A stretch of DNA of 64,000 nucleotides from Hydrogenovibrio sp. SC-1 (GCF_002848135.1 NZ_PKGB01000002.1:1-64000), one strand, 5' to 3'. Positions 18,124 through 27,619 are shown, counted from the first letter of the stretch. Made by a program: numbers and translations. The notes: a model not told the origin generated them from the sequence alone.

Positions 18124-19482
18124 ATGATAAAACCCAGCAAAATTCTCATTGTTGATGATGAAAAAGACATCCGAAACCTCATGCAGGAAATCTTTACTGA
18201 GGAAGGTTACCAAGTCATGCTGGCGGCTAATGGGCAACAAGCACAAGCAATCTGGCGGGATAAATCGCCTGACATCATCTTTTTAGATATCTGGATGCCA
18301 GATATTGATGGCATTAGCTTGCTAAAGAAAATGAAAACCGAAAAAATTCTTGATCACAGCTGTGTCATTATGATGTCTGGGCATGGCACGATTGAAACTG
18401 CGATTGAAGCAACCAAGCTCGGTGCTTACGACTTTTTAGAGAAACCCTTATCTCTGGCCAAACTGTTAATTACTGCAGAAAGGGCCATGACGCATTTCCA
18501 GCTACACCACGAAAACCGTCATTTAAAACAAAAGCTACCAGAACAAATTTTGCCGATTGGCAAAAGCAAACTGATTGGCGACCTGAGCGACACCATTAAA
18601 CGATTATCGCAGTACACCATGCCTATTTTAATTGAAGGGGAACCAGGGACTGGCAAAAAACGAATTGCCAATGCCATTCACAAACTGAGCGCACGCAAAG
18701 ATCACCCGCTCTTTACCATTAATGGCGCAGATTTTGCCGATCAGGAAAAGCGAATTCTTGGCGAGAAGTCACCGGAAACCACCATTACCGGCGAACTCAT
18801 TCATGCCACTGGCGGAACCTTGGTGATCGAAAATGCCGAACAGCTCGACACCAAAGGGCAAGCCTTTTTAAGTCAACTGATTTTTGAAAACGGTTTTATT
18901 CGCCCTGGCAGCCACCAAAAAACCACGGTGGATTTGCGCATTATTGTGCTATCACAAGGTGGATTGGCACAACTGGTGGAACAAAATAAATTTCGTGAAG
19001 ACCTATTACACCGTTTACAAGTAATGCCGATTCAAGTGCCGTCCCTGCGTCAACATACTGAGGATATTCCTGAATTAGTGGACCACTTCTTGGATTATTT
19101 CTTAACACATGAAGGGTTAGAATACCGCGAATTTACCGTTGCCGCTCAAAATGTACTACGCCAATATAGCTGGCCTGGAAACTATCGAGAGCTGCAAAAC
19201 CTCATTCAACGGCTACTCATTTTAGGAGATGGAGATGTCGGCGCAGATGAAGTCCGTTATGCGCTGGAAAGGCGACGCAGTGAGGCAGGTGCCTTCAATG
19301 CAGTGGATACCTCTACCAATTTAAAACAAGCCAAAGAACAATTTGAGGCCGCTTATCTCAGTCAATTACTCAGAGAAACGGGGGGCAATGTCACAGAAAC
19401 AGCACGATTGTCAGGGGTTGAGCGTACCAATTTATACCGCAAACTCAAGGCCTTGAACATTGACCCGAAAAACCCAAAATAG
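18124..19482 (+). CDS. ntrX: NtrX-like response regulator with degenerate AAA+
   Basis: A 452-residue NtrC-family regulator. The receiver domain has its phosphoacceptor Asp55 in IIFLDIWMPD and Lys107. The central AAA+ domain keeps a P-loop, GEPGTGKK (172-179). The sigma54-contact GAFTGA loop is missing (the region reads EKSPETTITGEL), and the Walker B position reads GGTLVIEN, not GGTLFLDE. The C-terminal Fis-type HTH is intact (GGNVTETARLSGVERTNLYRKLKAL). It is therefore likely a DNA-binding regulator that does not remodel sigma54 RNA polymerase. Loss of GAFTGA is known in some NtrX proteins; loss of the Walker B acidic pair is less usual. Confidence 0.9.
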   Translation: MIKPSKILIVDDEKDIRNLMQEIFTEEGYQVMLAANGQQAQAIWRDKSPDIIFLDIWMPDIDGISLLKKMKTEKILDHSCVIMMSGHGTIETAIEATKLGAYDFLEKPLSLAKLLITAERAMTHFQLHHENRHLKQKLPEQILPIGKSKLIGDLSDTIKRLSQYTMPILIEGEPGTGKKRIANAIHKLSARKDHPLFTINGADFADQEKRILGEKSPETTITGELIHATGGTLVIENAEQLDTKGQAFLSQLIFENGFIRPGSHQKTTVDLRIIVLSQGGLAQLVEQNKFREDLLHRLQVMPIQVPSLRQHTEDIPELVDHFLDYFLTHEGLEYREFTVAAQNVLRQYSWPGNYRELQNLIQRLLILGDGDVGADEVRYALERRRSEAGAFNAVDTSTNLKQAKEQFEAAYLSQLLRETGGNVTETARLSGVERTNLYRKLKALNIDPKNPK

Positions 19483-19546
19483 CGCCATATAGTCAGCTTA
19501 TGCAAGTTAAAATATTGCTTATTACACGAATGCAAAGTGATTCATT

Positions 19547-20944
19547 ATGAACATTCTTATCCTCGGAGCAGGTCAAGTCGGCAGCTCGCTGGCAGAGCTT
19601 TTAGCCCATTCAAATAACGATGTAACGGTCGTGGATTTAGATCAAACCAGTTTACAGCGACTCCAGGATCGGTTGGATATTCGCACCGTAAATGGCCATG
19701 CGTCTGACCCTGACATTCTGAATCAAGCCGGCATAGAAGATGCCGACATGTTAATTGCGGCAACCCATGAAGATGACACCAATATCGTAGCCTGCCAATT
19801 AGCGCACATTATGCATAAGACCCAAACTAAAATTGCACGTGTTCGGAGTCCCAGCTATCTGAATCATCCAGAATTATTTGACCGAAATCAAAACTCAGAT
19901 GCCATTCCCATTAATGTTTTAATCAGTCCTGAAACCTTAGTAAAAGACTACATCCTACAATTAATTGACTACCCTGGCTCCTTGCAAGTGGTTGACTTCG
20001 CCGATGGTAAAGTTCGGCTGGTTGCCATTCGAGCCTATGAAGGGGGCTTACTGGTCGGTAAAAAGATTCGTGAAATCAAGCATCACTTGCCAGATGGCGT
20101 CATGCACCGTATTGTGGCCATTTACCGTCAAAATGAGATCGTGATTCCAACCGGGGAAGTCACCATTCAAGTTGGGGATGAGGTCTTTTTCTTGGCAGAG
20201 CCCTCTCATATTCCCAAAATCGTGCAAGAACTACGACGGGATAAACTGCGACCTTCCCGTAATATTATGATTGCAGGGGGCGGTAATATTGGCTTTAACC
20301 TAGCCAAAGAACTTGAAAAACAACACAACGTTAAAATCATTGACCGTAGCATTACCCAAGCCCGTAAAATTTCCGAAACGCTTGAAGAAGCCATTGTTAT
20401 TCATGGCGACGTGGCAGATCGTTCCCTACTAATTGAAGAAAATATTGATGAAATTGATTTGTTTGTCGGCCTAACCAATTCCGACGAAGCCAATATTATC
20501 TCGGGCATGTTGGCTAAAAAGCTGGGCGTACGCCGTGTTATTGCATTGGTCAACAATCAATCTTATGTCGACTTAATTCAATTAAACAGTATTGATATTG
20601 CCTTGTCGGCAGACCAAATTACCACCAGTCGCCTATTACATTACATGCGACAAGGGGATACGGTGAAAGCCTTTACACTCAGACGCGGAACCGCAGAAGC
20701 AATGGAAGTCATCGTTCATGGCAGTGAAAACTCTTCCCGTATTATCGGTAAGCGCATAGGTGAAATCGCTTGGCCCAGCAGCATTACCATCGGCTGCATC
20801 ATCCGAGAAGAAGAGGTCCTTTTCTCGCACCGTGATCTCACCATTGAAGCCGAAGATCATGTCATTCTATTTTTGAATGACCCTTCACAAGCAACCGAAA
20901 TAACCGAGTTGTTCACCCCACAAGAAGTTAAGAGTTGGTTTTAG
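19547..20944 (+). CDS. trkA: Trk potassium uptake regulator TrkA
   Basis: A 465-residue peripheral membrane protein with two tandem RCK modules. Each has an NAD-binding Rossmann half (MNILILGAGQVGSSLAELL; IMIAGGGNIGFNLAKELE) and a TrkA-C half. It gates the TrkH potassium channel. Length matches E. coli TrkA (458). trkH starts 21 bp downstream, so the two form an operon. The linkage ntrYX-trkAH is a common gammaproteobacterial order. Confidence 0.95.
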   Translation: MNILILGAGQVGSSLAELLAHSNNDVTVVDLDQTSLQRLQDRLDIRTVNGHASDPDILNQAGIEDADMLIAATHEDDTNIVACQLAHIMHKTQTKIARVRSPSYLNHPELFDRNQNSDAIPINVLISPETLVKDYILQLIDYPGSLQVVDFADGKVRLVAIRAYEGGLLVGKKIREIKHHLPDGVMHRIVAIYRQNEIVIPTGEVTIQVGDEVFFLAEPSHIPKIVQELRRDKLRPSRNIMIAGGGNIGFNLAKELEKQHNVKIIDRSITQARKISETLEEAIVIHGDVADRSLLIEENIDEIDLFVGLTNSDEANIISGMLAKKLGVRRVIALVNNQSYVDLIQLNSIDIALSADQITTSRLLHYMRQGDTVKAFTLRRGTAEAMEVIVHGSENSSRIIGKRIGEIAWPSSITIGCIIREEEVLFSHRDLTIEAEDHVILFLNDPSQATEITELFTPQEVKSWF

Positions 20945-20964
20945 AACTACAATAGGCTGATGCA

Positions 20965-22416
20965 ATGCATACCAATATCATTTTAAAAGTTCTGGGATTG
21001 CTGCTGATGGTCTTCAGCGTATCATTGATCCCGCCCGTGCTAATCTCTTTCTACTATCAAGATGGTGGCACCCAAGATTTTCTGCTGTCTGCACTCGCCT
21101 TATTGAGCTTAGGATCATTACTATGGTTTCCATCCCGCCATGTGCAGCGCGACCTTAAAATCCGAGATGGCTTTATTATCGTGGTCATGTTCTGGGTGGT
21201 GCTGGGATTCGCTGGGTCTGTGCCCATGTATTTCACCTCTAATCTCTCCATTTCACTAACCGATGCCATCTTTGAATCCTTTTCTGGCTTAACCACCACC
21301 GGTGCAACCGTGATGAGCGGTATTGAAAACCTGCCCCATTCTATGCTGTGGTATCGTCAGCAACTGCAATGGCTAGGCGGTATGGGAATCATTGTCTTGG
21401 CGGTCGCCATCCTGCCGATGCTGGGCATTGGGGGCATGCAGCTTTACCGCGCCGAAAGCCCTGGCCCGGTCAAAGATAACAAACTGGCACCTCGAATTTC
21501 TGAAACCGCCAAAGCGCTTTGGTATATTTATCTCGGTATCACTTTAGCCTGTGCATTCAGTTTTAAAATAGCGGGCATGAACTGGTTTGATGCCTTTGCC
21601 CATAGTTTTTCTACCGTTGCGATTGGCGGTTTTTCTACTTATGATGCCAGTATTGGTCACTTTGACAGTGTTGAGATCGAAATCATTGCCATGCTGTTTA
21701 TGTATATTGCCGGCATCAATTTTGCGCTCCATTTTACCGCTTTTCGTCACCTCACCTTTAAACGCTATTTGTCTGATCCGGAATACAAAGGCTACACGAT
21801 GATTCTGTTTACCAGCATTGTGATTGTCTCCAGCTACCTCTATTTCAATGAGATTACCACCAGCTGGCAAGAAGCATTACGTTACGGCAGCTTTCAAGTC
21901 ATCTCAATTGGCAGCACGGCAGGATTTGCCAGCACCGACTTTACTGTTTGGCCAGCCTTCCTACCCATTTTCTTAATCCTGATGAGTTATATAGGTGGTT
22001 CCGCCTACTCCACAGGGGGCGGCATGAAAGTAATTCGAGTCATGCTACTGTTTAAGCAGGGCATGCGTGAGATCCATCAACTGCTCCACCCCAATGCATT
22101 GATGCCGGTTAAGCTTAATGGTAAACCCATTTCAGAAAAGATTATGACGGCTGTGTGGGGCTTCTTCTCGCTATATGTGTTTATCGTCGTGATCCTCACC
22201 TTAGTGTTGTTGGCGATGGGGCTGGATGGGTTAACTGCCTTTTCGGCTGTGACCGCCACCATTACCAACCTTGGCCCTGGCCTAGGAGATGTCTCTTCCA
22301 ATTTTTCAGCATTAAGTGACCCGGTCAAATGGGTACTGACCTTTACCATGCTGCTTGGACGGCTAGAACTGTTTACCCTCTTAGTCCTCTTTACCGCAGC
22401 TTTCTGGCGTAAATAA
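20965..22416 (+). CDS. trkH: Trk potassium channel subunit TrkH
   Basis: A 483-residue polytopic potassium transporter with the four pore-loop repeats of the TrkH/KtrB family, seen as SGLTTTGATV, HSFSTVAIGGFSTYDAS, SIGSTAGFASTDF and ATITNLGPGLGDVSSNF. The filter glycines are present in each. It works with TrkA encoded just upstream. The next gene starts four bases after its stop. Confidence 0.95.
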   Translation: MHTNIILKVLGLLLMVFSVSLIPPVLISFYYQDGGTQDFLLSALALLSLGSLLWFPSRHVQRDLKIRDGFIIVVMFWVVLGFAGSVPMYFTSNLSISLTDAIFESFSGLTTTGATVMSGIENLPHSMLWYRQQLQWLGGMGIIVLAVAILPMLGIGGMQLYRAESPGPVKDNKLAPRISETAKALWYIYLGITLACAFSFKIAGMNWFDAFAHSFSTVAIGGFSTYDASIGHFDSVEIEIIAMLFMYIAGINFALHFTAFRHLTFKRYLSDPEYKGYTMILFTSIVIVSSYLYFNEITTSWQEALRYGSFQVISIGSTAGFASTDFTVWPAFLPIFLILMSYIGGSAYSTGGGMKVIRVMLLFKQGMREIHQLLHPNALMPVKLNGKPISEKIMTAVWGFFSLYVFIVVILTLVLLAMGLDGLTAFSAVTATITNLGPGLGDVSSNFSALSDPVKWVLTFTMLLGRLELFTLLVLFTAAFWRK

Positions 22417-22419
22417 ATC

Positions 22420-23022
22420 ATGAATCAGCCATCACTGTCTGAAAAATGGGATCAACATTATGCTGAACAACCGGCGAATAAACCGGTAGCAGCCGCTTGG
22501 GTCTTAAAACAACATTTATCCGAACTGCCCTTACGTGGCAAGGCTCTTGACCTTGCTTGTGGCCTGGGCGGCAATGCTCGTTTATTGGCCCAATGTGGCT
22601 TTAAAGTCGACGCTTGGGATATATCCGATACCGCGCTCACCCAACTGAATAACTGGGCTGCGGTCAATCGACTGCCCATCAACCCTATGCTCTGTGACTT
22701 TGAACAAATGCTATTTCCCTATCAACAATACGATGTCATTGTCATTAGCCGTTACCTCAATCGTGATCTTTGGCCGCAAATCTGCCAAGCACTCAAACCA
22801 AACGGTAAACTTTTTTTCCAAACTTTCTTGGCACCTGTTCAAATCCATGCACCTAAGAATCCAGCCTATTATTTACAAGCAGGTGAGCTGCAAAAATGGG
22901 TTGATTCTGACCAGGCCTGGTCAGAATTTCGCCTGAACATCTATGGTGAGGGTTGGTTAACAGAGTCAAAATCCACCCATCGTTATGCGTGGATGATTGC
23001 GCAAAAACGACCTTCTCAGTAA
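22420..23022 (+). CDS. Class I SAM-dependent methyltransferase
   Basis: A 200-residue cytoplasmic methyltransferase with motif I ALDLACGLGGNARLLA (about residues 38-53), an acidic residue after VDAWDISD, and YDVIVISRYLNRDLWPQICQALKPNGKLFFQTF for motifs II-III. It resembles the TehB-like/small-molecule methyltransferase group, but the substrate cannot be assigned. It is four bases after trkH and four before the EamA gene. A perfect 22-bp palindrome copy lies within the coding sequence and encodes Asp-Gln-Ala-Trp-Ser. Confidence 0.8.
   Translation: MNQPSLSEKWDQHYAEQPANKPVAAAWVLKQHLSELPLRGKALDLACGLGGNARLLAQCGFKVDAWDISDTALTQLNNWAAVNRLPINPMLCDFEQMLFPYQQYDVIVISRYLNRDLWPQICQALKPNGKLFFQTFLAPVQIHAPKNPAYYLQAGELQKWVDSDQAWSEFRLNIYGEGWLTESKSTHRYAWMIAQKRPSQ
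22905..22926. repeat. 22-bp perfect CCAGGCCTGG palindrome in methyltransferase gene
   Basis: Arms of 11 bases (TTCTGACCAGG and its complement) meet at 22915/22916. It is the longest perfect copy found inside a coding sequence, in the frame giving Gln-Ala-Trp. Confidence 0.85.
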
Positions 23023-23026
23023 CGCC

Positions 23027-23935
23027 ATGCTTGCCCAACGACTAAAACTTTCGCCGATTCATCTCGGCATGTTATTGGCTACCTTTGGTACAGCACTCTT
23101 CTCGCTCAAGTCCATTTTCATTAAACTGGCCTACCTAGAAGGGCTCAATACCGACAGTGTGCTGGTATTGCGCATGGCGATTTCATTACCGATTTATCTG
23201 GGCATTTTGATTTGGCTTATTCGCCGACAAGCCCATACTGACGTCCGATTAAACCAATTTCCAATGATTTTATTGCTCGGTTTTTTAGGCTATTTTTTAT
23301 CCTCCTGGCTGGATTTGAAAGGCCTGGAAACCATTACTGCGCAACTAGAGCGTCTCACCCTATTCACCTACCCCATTTTGGTGGCCTTACTCGGCACGTT
23401 ATTTTTTAAAACGCCAATTACTGCTAAAATTGGCTGGTCGCTGCTCATTACCTATGGTGGTCTCTGGGTGGTGTTTTATCAAGAATTGCAATTGATTGGC
23501 GATGGCACCGTTTTTGGTACCTTAATGGTCTTTTTGGCTGCGCTTAGCTTTTCGGTCTATGTGCTGTTAGGTAAACGTGTTATTCATCAAGTCGGCAGCT
23601 TAATGTTCACCTCGCTGGCCATGTCCTCATCCAGCATTATTACACTCATTTACTTCAATACCTGGGTAGGGTTTGGTGGGTTAGAAGTCACCCAGATGGC
23701 TTGGCTATGGCTGTTTCTACTGGCCATTTTCAGTACCGTTATTCCCAGCTTTATGATTGCCGAAGCCATTGCCCTAATCGGCCCGACTCAAACAGGCATC
23801 GTCGGCACTTTAGGCCCTATATTCACCATTCTGTTAGCCGTTTGGTGGCTGAATGAACCTTTTGGTTTAGCCCATCTAATTGGTCTGGCACTTGTCGTCA
23901 GCGGGGTGCTCTTACTGACATTCAAGCGAGCATAA
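23027..23935 (+). CDS. EamA/DMT family transporter
   Basis: A 302-residue inner membrane protein with about ten membrane segments arranged as two EamA repeats. Typical repeat features are the glycine-rich LLATFGTALFSLKSIFIKLAY start and the end segment IGPTQTGIVGTLGPIFTILLAVWWLNEPF. This superfamily exports amino acids or other metabolites; the substrate is unknown. I chose the ATG at 23027, four bases after the methyltransferase stop; an upstream ATG at 22997 would overlap that gene. It is the last gene of the forward run that starts at def. Confidence 0.85.
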   Translation: MLAQRLKLSPIHLGMLLATFGTALFSLKSIFIKLAYLEGLNTDSVLVLRMAISLPIYLGILIWLIRRQAHTDVRLNQFPMILLLGFLGYFLSSWLDLKGLETITAQLERLTLFTYPILVALLGTLFFKTPITAKIGWSLLITYGGLWVVFYQELQLIGDGTVFGTLMVFLAALSFSVYVLLGKRVIHQVGSLMFTSLAMSSSSIITLIYFNTWVGFGGLEVTQMAWLWLFLLAIFSTVIPSFMIAEAIALIGPTQTGIVGTLGPIFTILLAVWWLNEPFGLAHLIGLALVVSGVLLLTFKRA

Positions 23936-23996
23936 TCATTTAAATCTATTTTTAATCTCTCAACATCTTCCTTAAAAAACAAAACCTTAGTTTTTG

Positions 23997-24013
23997 TGCG
24001 ACAATTTGTCGCA
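23997..24013. promoter_or_regulatory. Inverted repeat upstream of TonB receptor operon
   Basis: A perfect 8-1-8 inverted repeat TGCGACAA-T-TTGTCGCA lies 59 bp before the receptor start. This is a size and place fitting a dimeric repressor. The regulator is not known, and the sequence does not resemble the AT-rich Fur consensus. Confidence 0.5.
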
Positions 24014-24072
24014 TTGTCATGCACTGTTCCCTCTCCTAAAATCTATTTATTTTTTAAATTGAGAGTACAAAC

Positions 24073-26169
24073 ATGAAGAAACAACCACTCTATCTAGCGA
24101 TAGCCGCTGTCCTGTTGAATCCGACCTACACCCAAGCCGAATCGGTGCACCAGCTGGATAGCATTAGTGTTACAGCAACCAAAATTGAACGTGAATCGAA
24201 AACTGTTCCGCAAAGTGTGTATGTGGTAGATGAAAAGCAAATCGAAAGCGAAAACGCCACCAGTGTCAATGAACTTATTAGTAAAATCCCAGGCGTCACG
24301 GCAGTCAGCAAAAACAATGGCTATGATTCACGCTTGATTATTCGTGGTGCCGGCTTAAAAGCGCCGTATGGCGTTCGTGAAATCATGGTGATTCGTGACG
24401 GCGTACCGATGACCGACCCAGACAGTTTTACCCGTTTTGATGTGATTGATATTGATGATATTGAATCAGTCGAAGTTTATAAAGGACCGGGTTCAATTTT
24501 CGCTAGCAACGCCAGCGGCGGCGTGGTGTTTATTCAATCAAAATCCGTGTTTGACGACCAACAGGACCGAGTTAAAGTCGGTTACGGCAGTTTTGGCACT
24601 GCAAAGTTAAATGTAAAAAAATCGATTCAAGCGTCCGAGACTGACAACTTAGCGATTAACTTTTCCCGTCGTCAATCAGACAATAGCTGGCGCGACTGGA
24701 ACCAGTTTGATACCACACAGTTAAGTCTCAAACACGGTCATTTTTTCAACGATGACTCGGTGCTTGAAACCGAAATTGCCTATACCCAAGCCAATTTGCA
24801 ACTGCCGCAATCTTTAAGTGCTGCCGAGTTCGATGCCTATAAAGATACCGGCGAAACCACAAATACCAGCAGTGCTTGGCAAAAAAGTGGCCGTTACTCC
24901 AACACCCTGTTTATTAACAGCCGTTATGAAACCTCCATGGGTGAATTTGACTTTAAACCGCAAGTTTATATGACACGCTGGGACCATTTTCACCCAGTAA
25001 CCGGCATGATTAACGACTCTCAAGATAATGCCGTCATTGGTACCGACCTAGCTTGGAGTCGTAGTCACGAGTTCTTGAATATGCCGTCGGAACAAATTTT
25101 TGGTATTGGCTTACGTGCAGATATTCAAAACAGTGCAAAAAAGTACCAGTATGCCGATGTGACGACCATCCCGAGTGGACGAATTGTTCAAGTGAATTCG
25201 GATGAAAAAGGTGCTTTAGCCAATACCGAAGACAGCGACAGTCAAATCTATAGCGCTTATTTCCAAGAGTCCTTTTCGCCCAATTCAAAATGGGTAATCG
25301 ACTTGGGGGCTCGCGCCGACCTGCTTAATATGCGCATTAAAGGCACCGAATACTCAAGTTATGACTTTGCAACTGGCGTATACCAATCCGGAACTGGTGA
25401 TTTTAAATACCAAGAAACCTACCAGCTTTTCTCTCCGAAAATTGGCGCCAGTTATGCCCTGACAGATACACTCAATATTTTTGCAATGGCAGTTTCCGCC
25501 AATCAAGCACCAACTGTCAGTGAGATGCAAGCCAACCAAACCTACAACAAAGCGGACTTAAAAGGCTCAACCTCAAGTAATATTGAATTTGGTTTAAAAC
25601 AGCGCGGCTCAAAACTGAGTGCGGATATTAATATCTATTACACTCAGCTCACTGACGAAATTGTTTCAGTAAAAGGAGGCAGCTATCCAAACCTTTATAC
25701 CTATTATGAAAATGCTGGGCGGTCCGAACGCAAAGGCATTGAGCTCAGTGCGCAGTATAAACTAACATCTGCTTTAAGCGTTGGCGCCAATGCCAGTGCC
25801 ACCGACTATCAATATCTTGACTATGTCAGCTCTGGCAGTGATTACTCCGGCAATCGTCCGCGCTTTATTCCCGACTATCAATATGCGTTATTTGCAAATT
25901 TGCAAAAACAAGCCTATTCCGCTCGTTTAGAAGCAATTGGTTTCGGTTCTTACTATATTGATGACGCCAATACCGAACGCAATGGCGGCTATGACGGCGT
26001 ATTTAACCTAATGCTTGGCTATAGTAAGCAAGCACACCTATTTAACCTAAGTATTCGCAATCTATTGGACAAACGTTATGCGCAAGAAGTCTCTGCTTCC
26101 TATGGCGGAAACCTGTATACACCGGGCACACCAAGAAGCGTAATGTTGACCTATCAATATAAATACTAG
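24073..26169 (+). CDS. TonB-dependent outer membrane receptor
   Basis: A 698-residue receptor with a signal peptide (cleavage near TQA-ES, residue 22-23), a plug domain (about 25-160: SISVTATKIERESKTVPQSVYVVD, PGVTAVSKNNGYDSRLIIRGAG, VEVYKGPGSIFASNASGGVVFI) and a 22-strand-type barrel ending in aromatic YQYKY. These receptors import iron chelates, cobalamin or other scarce solutes using TonB energy. The ligand cannot be told. The next gene, 10 bp downstream, is a membrane polyferredoxin, so a metal complex that must be reduced is an attractive guess. An inverted repeat before the gene suggests repression by a metal or redox sensor. Confidence 0.9.
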   Translation: MKKQPLYLAIAAVLLNPTYTQAESVHQLDSISVTATKIERESKTVPQSVYVVDEKQIESENATSVNELISKIPGVTAVSKNNGYDSRLIIRGAGLKAPYGVREIMVIRDGVPMTDPDSFTRFDVIDIDDIESVEVYKGPGSIFASNASGGVVFIQSKSVFDDQQDRVKVGYGSFGTAKLNVKKSIQASETDNLAINFSRRQSDNSWRDWNQFDTTQLSLKHGHFFNDDSVLETEIAYTQANLQLPQSLSAAEFDAYKDTGETTNTSSAWQKSGRYSNTLFINSRYETSMGEFDFKPQVYMTRWDHFHPVTGMINDSQDNAVIGTDLAWSRSHEFLNMPSEQIFGIGLRADIQNSAKKYQYADVTTIPSGRIVQVNSDEKGALANTEDSDSQIYSAYFQESFSPNSKWVIDLGARADLLNMRIKGTEYSSYDFATGVYQSGTGDFKYQETYQLFSPKIGASYALTDTLNIFAMAVSANQAPTVSEMQANQTYNKADLKGSTSSNIEFGLKQRGSKLSADINIYYTQLTDEIVSVKGGSYPNLYTYYENAGRSERKGIELSAQYKLTSALSVGANASATDYQYLDYVSSGSDYSGNRPRFIPDYQYALFANLQKQAYSARLEAIGFGSYYIDDANTERNGGYDGVFNLMLGYSKQAHLFNLSIRNLLDKRYAQEVSASYGGNLYTPGTPRSVMLTYQYKY

Positions 26170-26178
26170 GAGCCAGAT

Positions 26179-27558
26179 ATGAAAATTGTTGAACGCCAAT
26201 CTAGTCGTTTAAATCTGTTACGTTGGCCAGTTATTGGTTGGTTTTTCAACCATACTCCAACCATGCAAGTGATGCGAGTGATTGTATTAGCAATGTTGGT
26301 TAGCGCCATTTATTTCGGCTTAGTGTATCCCACCGAAGAAACCAACCCATACACTGGTGCAATTTTTTGGTCGCTATTTTGGCCGTTTTTCTTAATTGTG
26401 AGTATGGCGACATTAGGCCCTATTTTTTGCGGTATTTGCCCCCATAGTTTTATTGGTAAATATCTCAATAGAATGGGGCCAAAAAAACCAATCCCTAGTT
26501 GGCTAAAGAACCGTTGGATTGGTTTTGGCTTATTATTGACCGCTTACTGGGTGCCGATTTACGCCTTTCCGGATTTATTAAAAACCCCGTGGATTACCGC
26601 GCTGTTTTTTTTGGTGTTAACGATTTTTGCCTGGACAAGTTTTTATTTATTTAGAAACATGGCCTACTGCTCAAACCTGTGCCCAATTGGTTCGGTCACC
26701 AGCGCGTTTGGTAAAGTCGGATTTGCCAAACTCACCACAGATCAAGACCACTGCCGCTCGTGCCGTAGTTTTGATTGTATGAAAGCCTGCCAATGGAACC
26801 TAAAGCCCTATTTGTTTGAACCCAAAAACTCGATTGGTGACTGCACCCTTTGCATGGACTGTTCAAAGGCCTGCAATGCGGTGGAATTCAAGTTAACCAA
26901 GCCATCAATACAACTATGGCAACCCTCAAAAGCCAAAGAGCCGATGAACGTGTGGGTGTATGTATGGCTGTTGGCCGTGATTTCGATTACCATGCGCTTT
27001 CATCATTCACTGGGTCATTCTTCGATTAAGGAACAATTGCCATGGGTGCAGGCGGGAACTTGGATGGATCAGCTTTGGCCGGTGCCACTTTTTGATTGGG
27101 TTGGCGCGATTGCCCTCGGCATGGCGGTTGCGATCACATTTGCCATCTTCTACGCCAGCTTTGCAATCAGCGCCAAACTGACCAATAAACCTTTTAAAGA
27201 ATACGCCCAATCAGTCGGTCAAATGTTAGCGCCATTGATGTTGATTGGCGGTTTAAGCCATGTCGGCAGTTTCTTTTTCCTGCATTATGCATCAGATCTC
27301 GCCAACGCGTGGTATTGGCTCACTGGCTCTGTTAACCAAATGCAACCTCTAGCGAGCTTCCGCGATGGCTGGGTTCATCTGTTCAATTTATTTAATTATG
27401 TAGCCGTGATCTGGGCCATGTTTATTTTGCACAAACGCTTAGGATTATTGGCATTAAATGGGCCAAAACGTTTCGCGATGTTTATGATCAGTGGCTCCAT
27501 GATTTGGTTCTATTTATATCTGATTATATTGCGCGCTATGATTCCAAGTGGCCATTAA
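26179..27558 (+). CDS. Membrane polyferredoxin, NapH/RdxA-like
   Basis: A 459-residue inner membrane protein. Membrane segments around 35-55, 65-85, 110-130 and 140-160 come with cysteine pairs GPIFCGICPHSF and YCSNLCPIG, the CxxxCP motifs of the NosR/NapH/RdxA group. They are followed by two 4Fe-4S ferredoxin-like motifs (CRSCRSFDCMKAC; CTLCMDCSKAC) and four to six more segments. Such proteins pass electrons across or along the membrane. Co-transcription with a TonB-dependent receptor suggests a role in reducing the imported metal complex; this is inference. It could instead serve an unrelated respiratory reductase. Confidence 0.75.
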   Translation: MKIVERQSSRLNLLRWPVIGWFFNHTPTMQVMRVIVLAMLVSAIYFGLVYPTEETNPYTGAIFWSLFWPFFLIVSMATLGPIFCGICPHSFIGKYLNRMGPKKPIPSWLKNRWIGFGLLLTAYWVPIYAFPDLLKTPWITALFFLVLTIFAWTSFYLFRNMAYCSNLCPIGSVTSAFGKVGFAKLTTDQDHCRSCRSFDCMKACQWNLKPYLFEPKNSIGDCTLCMDCSKACNAVEFKLTKPSIQLWQPSKAKEPMNVWVYVWLLAVISITMRFHHSLGHSSIKEQLPWVQAGTWMDQLWPVPLFDWVGAIALGMAVAITFAIFYASFAISAKLTNKPFKEYAQSVGQMLAPLMLIGGLSHVGSFFFLHYASDLANAWYWLTGSVNQMQPLASFRDGWVHLFNLFNYVAVIWAMFILHKRLGLLALNGPKRFAMFMISGSMIWFYLYLIILRAMIPSGH

Positions 27559-27577
27559 ACTCAAGCTAGACCACTGA

Positions 27578-27619
27578 GCCTAATTACCCAAGCTGATTTG
27601 CAGCCAGCGGTAATTAGGC
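27578..27619. other. Structured hairpin between convergent genes
   Basis: An 11-bp perfect stem, GCCTAATTACC at 27578-27588 with GGTAATTAGGC at 27609-27619, encloses a smaller GCTG/CAGC hairpin. It lies between the polyferredoxin gene and the convergent phosphohexomutase gene. There is no long T run, so it may be a weak terminator or an mRNA-stabilising structure. Confidence 0.5.

Noticed and set aside
23997-24013. Fur box before the TonB receptor
   Set aside because: The repeat is GC-containing TGCGACAA and does not match the AT-rich Fur consensus.
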